64,000 bases of DNA from Paenibacillus agricola. GTDB taxonomy: Bacteria > Bacillota > Bacilli > Paenibacillales > NBRC-103111. Where the stretch lies: the NCBI RefSeq assembly GCF_011440305.1, contig NZ_JAAOIW010000001.1:248001-312000 (forward strand), in the 5' to 3' direction. Below the pieces are notes generated by a model. That model did not search any database. It was not told where the DNA came from and was given only the letters and a program-made list of their open reading frames with translations. The translations under genes were made by a program, and so were the position numbers. Of this stretch, positions 18,962 through 27,018 are shown piece by piece (the stretch's first letter is position 1; every line of letters starts with the position of its first letter).

Positions 18962-19846
18962 TTAGGTGCCCTCCTCGCTATCTTTCAGGGAGTCGCGCCC
19001 AGCTATGGGTTGTTTAGCTTTAAGCAGCAGCTGTACAACCGAAACGTCGATTTTCTTTGAGCCAATAGGCGAATGAAAAATGATGCCATTGCGCTCGCCA
19101 TGAAAATCCGAGCCCGCTGTTGCAATAAGCTGGTGCTTATTCGCAATCGCAAGATAATGCACTTCTTGGGCCGGTGTATGGTCGGCGTGATACACTTCAA
19201 TGCCTGCCAATCCACACTCAACAAGCGGCTCGATCAACTCGTCTTGCCCATACAGCCCAGGATGGGCAAGCACAGGTACACCACCCGCTTCTTTAATCCA
19301 TCGGATGGCTGTGGACGGTTCAATCCGCGGCGGATTGACATAAGCAGCTCCATCTTTGCCTAAATAGCGGTCAAAGGCTTCAGCAATTGTGGCGACATGG
19401 CCTTTACGGAGCAACGCGTCGGCAATATGCGGCCGTCCCAGCGTTTCATCGATTTTTTTGGAAGCTTTTAAGGAAGCCCGAACCTCCTCCATCGTTATGG
19501 GTACACCAAGCTCATTCAGCTGCTCCAGCATCATCTCATTACGTTGGTCACGCACACTCCTTAGCTCCGCCAGCCGCTTCAAAAACTGTTCGTTATGATG
19601 ATCCATCCAATATCCCAGAATATGAATATCCTCACCTTGAGAAACCGTACTAATTTCAACGCCAGGCACAACCAATATACCTAGCTCTTTACCCGCAGTT
19701 AAAGCTTCGTCAACGCCCGCGACCGTATCATGGTCTGTGATCGCTATAGCGCCAAGCCCTGCTTCTGTAGCAATCCGCACATTGTCTGTTGGTGTCTGCA
19801 TCCCGTCTGATGCAAAGGTATGGCTATGTAAATCCGCATATAACAT
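18962..19846 (-). CDS. PHP-domain phosphoesterase (RNase AM/TrpH-like)
   Basis: Polymerase and histidinol phosphatase domain protein. Metal-binding motifs are clear: ADLHSHTFASDG, ITDHDTVAG, VPGVEIS, LAHPGLY and a C-terminal GSDFHG. The family includes 3',5'-nucleoside bisphosphate phosphatases and the 5'-3' exonuclease RNase AM; which one applies is not decidable here. 294 residues; GAGGGG precedes the ATG. Cotranscribed with gtaB (2-base gap). Confidence 0.88.
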   Translation of the reverse strand: MLYADLHSHTFASDGMQTPTDNVRIATEAGLGAIAITDHDTVAGVDEALTAGKELGILVVPGVEISTVSQGEDIHILGYWMDHHNEQFLKRLAELRSVRDQRNEMMLEQLNELGVPITMEEVRASLKASKKIDETLGRPHIADALLRKGHVATIAEAFDRYLGKDGAAYVNPPRIEPSTAIRWIKEAGGVPVLAHPGLYGQDELIEPLVECGLAGIEVYHADHTPAQEVHYLAIANKHQLIATAGSDFHGERNGIIFHSPIGSKKIDVSVVQLLLKAKQPIAGRDSLKDSEEGT

Positions 19847-19902
19847 AAAACCCCTCTTTTCCTAACCTTGTCTGTGGACTCAATGGCTTAAATAAGCGAA
19901 AG

Positions 19903-20814
19903 CTACAGCCACTGGCTCAAATCCCTTTCACGTAAAAACGTTAAAAAAGTAACTGCCGATATCGGCAGGATCGTCGAATTTAAATAAATGGCATGAAAGC
20001 TGCGTGAAAAACAGATCCCTTCAATTCTTTTAACGACCAGCACCCCCAAAGCCGCTTCATGCTTTAAAGAGGATTGCGATAAAATCGAGATGCCGAGGCC
20101 AGCCTCAACCGCTGATTTTACGGCACCTGTACTGCCCAGCTCCATAATAATCTTCATTGCTGAAGGATCATAGCCTGCACTTGCCATCTCTTGCTCCATC
20201 ACTGTCCGCGTGCCTGAGCCCTGCTCCCTCAACACAAACGGATACTGGAGCACTTCCTGCAGCTTTACAACTGGCTGGGCAGCCAACGGATGGTCTCTCG
20301 GAACGATTAACATCAATTCATCGCTCATGACTGCTTCGACATGCACATCAGGATGTGCAACCTCCGCTTCTACAATACCAAAATTAAGCTGGTGGTTCAA
20401 AACCTCATCCAGAATTTGGCGCGTATTGATCACTTTCATGCTGACCGAAATATTCGGATATTCTTTACCAAAGGGACCTAATAAACGCGGCAAAATGTAT
20501 TCGCCCACGGTCATGCTCGCGCCTAGATGAAGCCGGCCCTCCAGCATATGAGTGAACTTGGACATCCCAATGTCCGTTTCCTTTATCAATTCAATGCTCC
20601 GCTTGGCAAAGGGCATGAGCGTTCTTCCAGCTTCCGAGAGCTCGATCTTTTTCGTCGAGCGATGAAACAGCTTGGTGCCAAAATAATCCTCTAACGACTG
20701 CACCTGCATCGTTACAGCCGGCTGCGTCATGTGCAAAGCCTGTGCTGCGTAGGAGAAGCTCCCTTTTTCGGCAACCGTATAAAAAATATGAAGCTGATGA
20801 AAATTAAGTGCCAT
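19903..20814 (-). CDS. LysR family transcriptional regulator (CysL-like)
   Basis: N-terminal winged helix-turn-helix (FHQLHIFYTVAEKGSFSYAA, TQPAVTMQVQSLE) and a periplasmic-binding-fold effector domain from about residue 90. 303 residues from ATG 20814, chosen for GGTGGAGG upstream; the open frame runs 32 codons further without support. The overall pattern resembles CysL/YwfK and the LysR proteins near selenium or sulfur genes, but no target gene is adjacent, so the effector is unknown. Confidence 0.88.
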   Translation of the reverse strand: MALNFHQLHIFYTVAEKGSFSYAAQALHMTQPAVTMQVQSLEDYFGTKLFHRSTKKIELSEAGRTLMPFAKRSIELIKETDIGMSKFTHMLEGRLHLGASMTVGEYILPRLLGPFGKEYPNISVSMKVINTRQILDEVLNHQLNFGIVEAEVAHPDVHVEAVMSDELMLIVPRDHPLAAQPVVKLQEVLQYPFVLREQGSGTRTVMEQEMASAGYDPSAMKIIMELGSTGAVKSAVEAGLGISILSQSSLKHEAALGVLVVKRIEGICFSRSFHAIYLNSTILPISAVTFLTFLRERDLSQWL

Positions 20815-20860
20815 AATCCCTATACCTCCACCATGCTTTTGTAGACCTATTATAGCAAAT

Positions 20861-20895
20861 AAAAAAAGAGCATGCCGCATCATCGCGGAATACTC
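20861..20895 (-). terminator. terminator after the 20.9-kb hypothetical gene
   Basis: On the minus strand GAGTATTCCGC and GCGGCATGCTC form a hairpin around GATGAT, followed by seven T. It lies just past the stop of the gene at 20911-21345 and upstream of the LysR gene, so it insulates the two. Confidence 0.75.
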
Positions 20896-20910
20896 AGCCT
20901 TATATTTCAA

Positions 20911-21345
20911 TTATCGACGTTTTCGGCTGTTTTTGATCAAGGTCATTCTACGGGAGTGGCGCAACCAGGAGTAATAAGATTTCAAATCCCTAAGCTCTAT
21001 CGTTTCCGACATTCTGCCCAGAAAGGTAACAATTACCATGCGGTATAGCTTCTGCTTAGAGGTACCTTCGCTTTCCATTTCAGTAAATTCTGCAATCATA
21101 ACCAAATCATCATCCACCAAATAAGCGTCTTCCCCATTTTTATAATAAGATTTAACAGTGCCTGCTTTCATTCGATTCCACAGAAAGTCACATATATCCT
21201 CAAACCCTGTTTTTTGATGCTCAACGCGATCTACCCAGCGAACTTGGGCATGATTCGTGATAACGATATCCGCGATGCTCTTATTACCCAGAGGAACAAA
21301 AAATGGCTCATAGCTGCTAGATCGTTCTATCGTTCTATCTCTCAT
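20911..21345 (-). CDS. conserved hypothetical protein with HAxxRWxxR motif
   Basis: 144 residues, function not recognised. The start ATG at 21345 (MRDRTIERSS) is chosen because GGAGGG lies seven bases upstream. The segment ITNHAQVRWVDRVE resembles the HAxxRxxxR motif of some small nuclease- or toxin-like families. The middle looks like a beta-rich fold (VKSYYKNGEDAYLVDDD) and the C-terminus is very basic (RHSRRMTLIKNSRKRR), hinting at nucleic-acid contact. It has its own terminator and no close partner. All functional hints are inference. Confidence 0.7.
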   Translation of the reverse strand: MRDRTIERSSSYEPFFVPLGNKSIADIVITNHAQVRWVDRVEHQKTGFEDICDFLWNRMKAGTVKSYYKNGEDAYLVDDDLVMIAEFTEMESEGTSKQKLYRMVIVTFLGRMSETIELRDLKSYYSWLRHSRRMTLIKNSRKRR

Positions 21346-21498
21346 ACACAACCCTCCGCTTAAGCAAAATCAGTTCTTAACACCTATGTACAAGGATGAT
21401 ACCTTTTATATTACCTTATTTGAAAACGGTTGCCAAATTAATTATTCTTAATGTAGAAATGTAAAACTTGATACTTCATAAGGTATCCGTTATCCGTG

Positions 21499-21525
21499 CA
21501 AAAAAAGCCCCTAAACTCAGGGCTT
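21499..21525 (-). terminator. terminator of the ylbF-ylbG operon
   Basis: On the minus strand AAGCCCT-GAGTTT-AGGGGCTT is followed by a T-run. It lies 60 bases after the ylbG stop. Confidence 0.75.
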
Positions 21526-21584
21526 CCTTATTATATGATTTCTATTACATGTAAATTGCCGGTTTATAACGTAGACCTAATCGC

Positions 21585-21851
21585 TTATGTCGTATAAAAG
21601 CTTGATTTATCAGCCGCATTATTGCTGTACTCTGTTGTAATTTCATTTCGGTAGGAACGCTCCACCTTTTTGACAAAAGCGAGCTTTTGTAGCTGCTTGG
21701 TTGTTTCTTCCAGCTTACTGGCATGCACGTACATCGCTGCATAATGCAGCCTTTTGGAAATAAAATGGACGCTGCCATAACGCTCCAGATGCTTATTAGC
21801 GGCCTTTAGATCCGTTACCCAAACTATAAGGCCACTTCGTTCGGTAAACAT
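21585..21851 (-). CDS. ylbG: YlbG family protein (DUF2129)
   Basis: Small conserved Firmicute protein of unknown function. The N-terminal RSGLIVWVTDLKAANKHLERYG and the HFISKRLHYAAMYVH block match the DUF2129 pattern. I choose ATG 21851 (MFTERSG, 88 residues) because AAGAAGG lies seven bases upstream; the ATG six bases earlier would sit directly against that site. It follows ylbF by 25 bases, the same order as in B. subtilis. Confidence 0.9.
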   Translation of the reverse strand: MFTERSGLIVWVTDLKAANKHLERYGSVHFISKRLHYAAMYVHASKLEETTKQLQKLAFVKKVERSYRNEITTEYSNNAADKSSFYTT

Positions 21852-21876
21852 AGGCATACCTTCTTTCTATATAAAG

Positions 21877-22338
21877 TTAGCTACAACCGCCGCTACAGCT
21901 TCCGCCTGTAGAACAGCTGCCTGTAGAGCAACTGCCTCCGCCAGCAAGCGGGTCATTACTTGGAACCTTGATCGTATCTGATACACTATGTGCAATCGTT
22001 TGCGATATGGAGAATAACAAATCATCAAGCTTTTGCTCGGCAAGCTTAAACCTTCTGACGGATTCCAGATTGTCCAACTGCTCTTGAATGGATTGAACCT
22101 GCCCTAGCGCCGCATGGTAATCTGGATGAAAATGCCCAAATCGCTGGCATTCCTCGAATAGCTCCTTTTTCTTGTCAAACTGGCGTACCAATCCACTAAC
22201 CTCAACATCCTGGTCGATCTGTTGCTTCCAATATAAGAAATCCGCTGTCTCTGCGGAGCTTTTAATCATATCCCCCAAATCGTAAGCCTGCATAAGAATT
22301 GCAGACATATCCAAGGTTTGCGCTTCTGTTACTGCCAC
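21877..22338 (-). CDS. ylbF: YlbF (RicF) family regulator with Cys-rich tail
   Basis: In B. subtilis YlbF forms a complex with YmcA and YaaT that carries iron-sulfur clusters and affects RNase Y-dependent mRNA maturation, sporulation, competence and biofilm. The 153 residues contain the helical YlbF core (about 10-125, with ECQRFGHFHPDYHAAL) and a Ser/Gly-rich tail with four cysteines at about 137, 142, 148 and 152. The start is GTG at 22338 with AGGTG upstream. YmcA and YaaT are not in this window. Confidence 0.92.
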   Translation of the reverse strand: MAVTEAQTLDMSAILMQAYDLGDMIKSSAETADFLYWKQQIDQDVEVSGLVRQFDKKKELFEECQRFGHFHPDYHAALGQVQSIQEQLDNLESVRRFKLAEQKLDDLLFSISQTIAHSVSDTIKVPSNDPLAGGGSCSTGSCSTGGSCSGGCS

Positions 22339-22416
22339 GATAGCACCTGCCTTTTTTTGAATTTATGAATTTGTGTTACCACTACTATCATACCATATAT
22401 ATAAACCGTATGCAGA

Positions 22417-24594
22417 TCAATATTTCTCGTAAAGGCCTGGCAGTATAATTCTCATCTCCTGCCATTCTTCCGGGAGCAGGCATATCTCCTGATACTGTGG
22501 CTCCTCTAATCCGATTAAGCTCCATATCCCCCTCGTTTCCGATATTTTTCTTGGAGCGACTGTTCGATCTATTCCATAACTACGAATTTGGATGCATGTG
22601 CTCCAGCCCATCGCGGTTTCAATGATTTCTTTACGCGTCGTCGGATGATAGATCCGGTATTCTTTAAACCAAGCAGTGGGTACATGGTTGATATTAGGAT
22701 AAATATCCTCAATAACAGGCAACTGCTGATCCATTTCGAAATGCAAAAACGGCTGCCTTGCATATATAAAACCCTGGACCTGCGGCTTATGGACTTTTGG
22801 TTCAAGCACTTTTTGCCTATGAACTTTTATGAACTCCAGCATTTTCGTGGTGTCTATGACAAGAGACTGCGGTTGCTCCTTAGGGGAGTTTTCGGAACCA
22901 TCCTTAATCACAAGCTTGCCCGGTATCCAGCCTGCCTTATCCAATATTTTAGTTAAGGTTGGCAATCGCTCAGCACGGACTAGCCATGCTTGTACCCCCA
23001 CTGGTTCAATCAGGCACTCAGCCGCATCTGGAAGCTTGCCAATCGATGCTGCTATCGTTTCATCCTCACAGCGCAGCAAGATCACCTTTTCAATTTGCAC
23101 CTTTCCAAACGGCTTTGCCCATTGCTCTAAGGTTAGCTTCACATTATCAGGAATTCCGTACAGGGCATGCCGTTCAAGAAAAGCGATCATATCATCAATT
23201 CCCCGCCCGCTCTCCATTCCTCGTGTTAAGCTTGCTCTGCTTAAGATATACATGGACATACAATCCGAATAGCGATGGTCAGCCATAGCTGCCAGCTCCC
23301 AGCGGATTGCAGGCGGTGTTGTGGGTGGAACCAGCACCTCAAAGTCAGGCTGCACATAGAAGTTGCCCCCACAGCCCTCGCTCGCAGGCAACCCCACCTC
23401 AAGCCTGCTCTCAATCTCTTGCTCCTTGCTCTCCTCCAGCCCCACTTCCCACATGTTTAGCAAGGAATCAGTGGCTAAAGGGTAGGCGCGCCAACGGTAT
23501 CTGGACATAAGGCTACCCTTTTCATTGGAGCTGCCCCTGTCCAGCCAACCAAAAGCAAGCAAAGGCAGCAGCCATTGTTCCTCCAACTGTTTAATCCTTG
23601 CTGCATCACCGGCATCCGATTCCTGATTAATTAATCCGTTTAAACGCAACCATTCCATAATCCCTTCAGGACATATCCAGCTATTCCCTGGCTGGCGCTC
23701 CAGCAATAAAATCGCATGCTGCAGCCAGCACTCCGCTGGAAATACAACCTGCTTCCAGAGCGAATACAGGCACTTATTCTGCTCCGCCTCGCTCATAAGG
23801 AGCCAGCCCTTTGCTGCATCCTGCTGTAGCACAAGTTCCTCTGCTCCCAGCTCCACGATTTGCAGCCGAGCCAGCACATCCAATACAATCGCCAGAGATG
23901 TCGGGTACTCCTTGGTATAGGCGTAGACAATGCGAATGGCCGAAAGCCGTTCATCGGAGATTTGAAGCAGCTCAACCCACTTTTGCAGCTGCCGTTTGTG
24001 CAGAGCTCCATTTTTGCCCAGCTTTAGTTGTTGCTGGCTTATATAGACCATTGATTGAAAAATGGCTTCACCAAGTCCTATCCCACCTTCCTCAATAAAC
24101 TCGATCGTCTGGACTGCTTTAGCAGTAGGACCAGCATGACCAACTTGACCAACCTTATCAGCCTCATCAGCTCCACTGTGAATAACCTTTATACGGCTAT
24201 CATCTGCCCATAGGATTCGTTGCCAGAGCGCCATGCTGTCGTGCGCCATGACATAGACCCGCTCGCCCCAGGATTTACGAAAAGTAAATAGGAGCCCTTT
24301 TGCTAGCAGCATCAAAAATCCTACCTTAGCTTCAGCTCCAGACATCGAGGCAGCCGTGCAGCTTTGCAGCTTTGCCCAATCGAACGGCTCACAGCCAATA
24401 TTGGCGACAATCGCTAGCAGGATATTACGTTCCCTAACGGACAGCTCGTTATATAGAGTCGCCATGACAGCAGGCTCGCTACCAATCTGCTCCAAACGAA
24501 ACCCTTGCTTGACCCATGTCGCATAGATCGGCTCTGCTTCAATTTTCTCTCTCAGCCCCTGCTGCATTCGACCTAAATAATAAGCTATATTCAT
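22417..24594 (-). CDS. helicase-associated protein, partner of XPB (PF13625-type domain)
   Basis: 725-residue protein with no Walker motifs. Residues of about 410-560 (from YVQPDFEVLVPP through AFLERHALYGIP and VQIEKVILLRC) resemble the N-terminal 9-165 of the neighbouring XPB helicase, that is the helicase-associated PF13625-like module. The first 300 residues look helical and may be winged-helix repeats. ATG 24594 is chosen for GAGGAG upstream; it starts just after the XPB stop. This pair, XPB plus a partner sharing its accessory domain, points to a complex acting on DNA, but the role is inference. Confidence 0.82.
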   Translation of the reverse strand: MNIAYYLGRMQQGLREKIEAEPIYATWVKQGFRLEQIGSEPAVMATLYNELSVRERNILLAIVANIGCEPFDWAKLQSCTAASMSGAEAKVGFLMLLAKGLLFTFRKSWGERVYVMAHDSMALWQRILWADDSRIKVIHSGADEADKVGQVGHAGPTAKAVQTIEFIEEGGIGLGEAIFQSMVYISQQQLKLGKNGALHKRQLQKWVELLQISDERLSAIRIVYAYTKEYPTSLAIVLDVLARLQIVELGAEELVLQQDAAKGWLLMSEAEQNKCLYSLWKQVVFPAECWLQHAILLLERQPGNSWICPEGIMEWLRLNGLINQESDAGDAARIKQLEEQWLLPLLAFGWLDRGSSNEKGSLMSRYRWRAYPLATDSLLNMWEVGLEESKEQEIESRLEVGLPASEGCGGNFYVQPDFEVLVPPTTPPAIRWELAAMADHRYSDCMSMYILSRASLTRGMESGRGIDDMIAFLERHALYGIPDNVKLTLEQWAKPFGKVQIEKVILLRCEDETIAASIGKLPDAAECLIEPVGVQAWLVRAERLPTLTKILDKAGWIPGKLVIKDGSENSPKEQPQSLVIDTTKMLEFIKVHRQKVLEPKVHKPQVQGFIYARQPFLHFEMDQQLPVIEDIYPNINHVPTAWFKEYRIYHPTTRKEIIETAMGWSTCIQIRSYGIDRTVAPRKISETRGIWSLIGLEEPQYQEICLLPEEWQEMRIILPGLYEKY

Positions 24595-24595
24595 C

Positions 24596-26287
24596 CTATC
24601 TCGACTCCTCAAGAGCAGGCTGCCATTGCTGAATCTGGTAGCGGTAGCCCTGCTCGACTAAAAATAACTGGCGGTTTAAGGCAAAATCCTGCTCTTTTGT
24701 ATCATCCGACACAATCGAGTAAAAGAAGGCTTCATTAGCATGCTCTTTAGGCCGTAAAATGCGTCCGAGCCGTTGTGCCTCCTCCTGACGGGAACCATAG
24801 CTGCCCGAAATTTGGATGGCCAATGCAGCATCCGGAAGATCTACAGCAAAATTAGCGACTTTTGAAACGACAAGCACACGTACAACTCCTGCACGAAATT
24901 GACGGTAAAGCACTTCACGCTCCTCTTGCGGCATCGCGCCATAAATGAATGGTGCCTGAATGTCCGCAGCAATCTGTTTAAGCTGGTCAATATATTGTCC
25001 AATAATAAGTGTAGGCTCGGTGGGATGCTTTAGCAGCAGCTCTTTCACAACCCCTAATTTGGCAGCACTCGTACTGGCAATTCGCATTTTTTGCCGCGCA
25101 CCTGCCGCACGGTAGCTTTCCTGCTCCTGCTCCAGCAGGCCTATCCGGATTTCGGTACAAACGACCGAAGCAATCCAGCCTTTACCCTCCAGCTCCTTCC
25201 AAGGCAACTCATAGCGTTTGGGACCAACCAGCGAGAAAACATCCTCCTCTCTGCCGTCTTCACGAATAAGCGTTGCCGTCAGGCCGAGCCTGCGGGTTGC
25301 TTGAATATCAGCGGTGACTCGAAAAACTGGCGCCGGGAGCAAATGCACTTCATCGTAAATAATCAACCCCCAGTCCCTTTTATTGAACAGATCCATATGA
25401 ACAAATAAGTCCTCCTTTGATTTGCGGTACGTTAATATTTGATAAGTTGCGATCGTGACCGGCCGCACTTCTTTACGTAGCCCGCTGTACTCGCCGACCA
25501 TTTCGTCGGTTAAATCCGTTTTCGCAAGAATTTCGCGCTTCCATTGCTTAACTGAAGTGCTATTCGTCGTCAAAATTAAAGTAGCACAATTCAGCTTCTC
25601 CATCGCGGCAATCCCGATAAACGTTTTCCCCGCACCACAGGGCAGCACTAAGACACCGCTTCCCCCTTGCCTACTGCCCTCAAGGTAAAAGGAATCGACA
25701 GCGGTTTGCTGGTAATCCCGCAGCCCCACCGCCTCTCCGGCTTCATTTTCCTGCTTGAGGTGGACCCTTAGCTCCTCGCCGCGTGAATAACCTGCCAAGT
25801 CCTCCACCGGATAGCCCAGCTTGGTCAACGCTTGCTTGACCACACCGCGAAAATTCGAGGAAAAGCGTAATGTCTGTGCATCCAGCTGGCATAAGCCGTA
25901 AGAACGGAGTGACTTGTACGATACCATTTCTTTAATCACATCAATATCATCGGAAATGAGTAATAAATCCTCACCCATTTTTTCGATCCTGACCAATCCA
26001 TAACGCTCAACAAATTTCTGGATGCCTTGCTTAATTTTTGTCGGAACGCCATACTTCGCATATTTTTCCAAAAAAGCAACGATTTCCGCCGTCTTCATGC
26101 CTGCGGCAGCCGCATTCCACAACGATAACGCCGACATTCGATAGGTATGAATGTGCTCTGGCGTTTTGACAAGATCGGCAAATTGTCCCAAGCCCGCACG
26201 TACGAGGTCAAACTCCTTATGAAGTACCTCCAATAACACAGTAAAATCACTTTGCACAACCAACGGACGGTTTGCGGTTTTTTCCAC
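24596..26287 (-). CDS. XPB/Rad25-type DNA helicase
   Basis: Superfamily 2 helicase related to the TFIIH subunit XPB. Order: PF13625-like module (about 9-165), RecA-like domain 1 with Walker A LPCGAGKT (about 215-222), DEVH box (about 312-315), TATLIREDGREEDV characteristic of XPB, then RecA-like domain 2 ending with EEAQRLGRILRPK motif VI. 563 residues. The start is GTG at 26287, preceded by AGGAGG. It is the first gene of a two-gene operon. XPB family members unwind DNA in repair; the bacterial role is not established. Confidence 0.93.
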   Translation of the reverse strand: MEKTANRPLVVQSDFTVLLEVLHKEFDLVRAGLGQFADLVKTPEHIHTYRMSALSLWNAAAAGMKTAEIVAFLEKYAKYGVPTKIKQGIQKFVERYGLVRIEKMGEDLLLISDDIDVIKEMVSYKSLRSYGLCQLDAQTLRFSSNFRGVVKQALTKLGYPVEDLAGYSRGEELRVHLKQENEAGEAVGLRDYQQTAVDSFYLEGSRQGGSGVLVLPCGAGKTFIGIAAMEKLNCATLILTTNSTSVKQWKREILAKTDLTDEMVGEYSGLRKEVRPVTIATYQILTYRKSKEDLFVHMDLFNKRDWGLIIYDEVHLLPAPVFRVTADIQATRRLGLTATLIREDGREEDVFSLVGPKRYELPWKELEGKGWIASVVCTEIRIGLLEQEQESYRAAGARQKMRIASTSAAKLGVVKELLLKHPTEPTLIIGQYIDQLKQIAADIQAPFIYGAMPQEEREVLYRQFRAGVVRVLVVSKVANFAVDLPDAALAIQISGSYGSRQEEAQRLGRILRPKEHANEAFFYSIVSDDTKEQDFALNRQLFLVEQGYRYQIQQWQPALEESR

Positions 26288-26359
26288 GTTATTTCCTCCT
26301 GCCCAAGAGCCTATACCCTGTAGTATGAAAAAAAAGGGAGCAACTTAAACATCTTGCTC

Positions 26360-26389
26360 TTTACAATCGATTTACCCAGGCTCTACAAT
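26360..26389 (+). promoter_or_regulatory. candidate promoter of the lipoprotein nuclease gene
   Basis: TTTACA and TACAAT separated by 18 bases lie 45 bases upstream of the nuclease start codon. The match to the sigma-A consensus is moderate. Confidence 0.5.
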
Positions 26390-26433
26390 GAGGAACGGAA
26401 ATAATTTGAAACTTTGAAACGTTGAGGTGCTAA

Positions 26434-26952
26434 ATGAACAACTTTAAGAGGATACTTGCTGGTTTGCTTATGGTCGTATTGCTGGCAGGTTGCCAGTTGC
26501 AAGCTACACCCGCCTCCTCAGCAACTGGCAGGGACCAAGTAAAAGTAACGAGAATAGTTGATGGTGACACGTTGGAAATTCTGTTGAATGGAAAAAAAGA
26601 AAAGCTCCGGTTAATTGGTGTGGATACACCTGAAACCAAAAAAGCCAATACCCCCGTCATGTTCTATGGGGAGGAGGCTGCGCAGTATACAAAAAAGCGA
26701 CTTGACCAAAAGATGATAGAGCTGGAGTGGGATGTGGACCGCAAGGATCAATACGACCGGCTGTTGGCTTATGTCTGGATTGAAGGCGAGTTATTCAATC
26801 GGGCTTTAATTAGAGAGGGATATGCGCGATTGGCTACCTTTCCGCCCAATGTGAGGTATGTCGATAAGTTCAAGTTGGACCAAGAGGATGCCCGCAAAAA
26901 GCAAAAGGGGCTTTGGAAGGACTATGATGCGGCATTTGAAAAACGTAAATAA
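26434..26952 (+). CDS. secreted lipoprotein thermonuclease (SNase family)
   Basis: Staphylococcal nuclease-like domain. The signal peptide ends in the lipobox LLAGC (Cys about 20), so the mature protein is membrane-anchored outside the cell. The catalytic pattern is present: IVDGDT, RLIGVDTPET (Arg and Glu) and YDRLLAYVW (second Arg). 172 residues, similar to B. subtilis YncB. Stands alone between divergent XPB and a convergent oxidoreductase. GAGGTG precedes the ATG. Confidence 0.93.
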   Translation: MNNFKRILAGLLMVVLLAGCQLQATPASSATGRDQVKVTRIVDGDTLEILLNGKKEKLRLIGVDTPETKKANTPVMFYGEEAAQYTKKRLDQKMIELEWDVDRKDQYDRLLAYVWIEGELFNRALIREGYARLATFPPNVRYVDKFKLDQEDARKKQKGLWKDYDAAFEKRK

Positions 26953-26957
26953 ACGAT

Positions 26958-27005
26958 AAAAAGAGGTGATCGTGCAGGTTTTATCCTGTCGACCACCTTT
27001 TTATT
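26958..27005. terminator. bidirectional terminator between nuclease and oxidoreductase genes
   Basis: An imperfect hairpin pairs AGGTGATCGTGCAGG with CCTGTCGACCACCT, flanked by A5 on the left and T5 on the right, so it can serve both converging genes. Confidence 0.65.
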
Positions 27006-27018
27006 TAATAGTGTTGAA

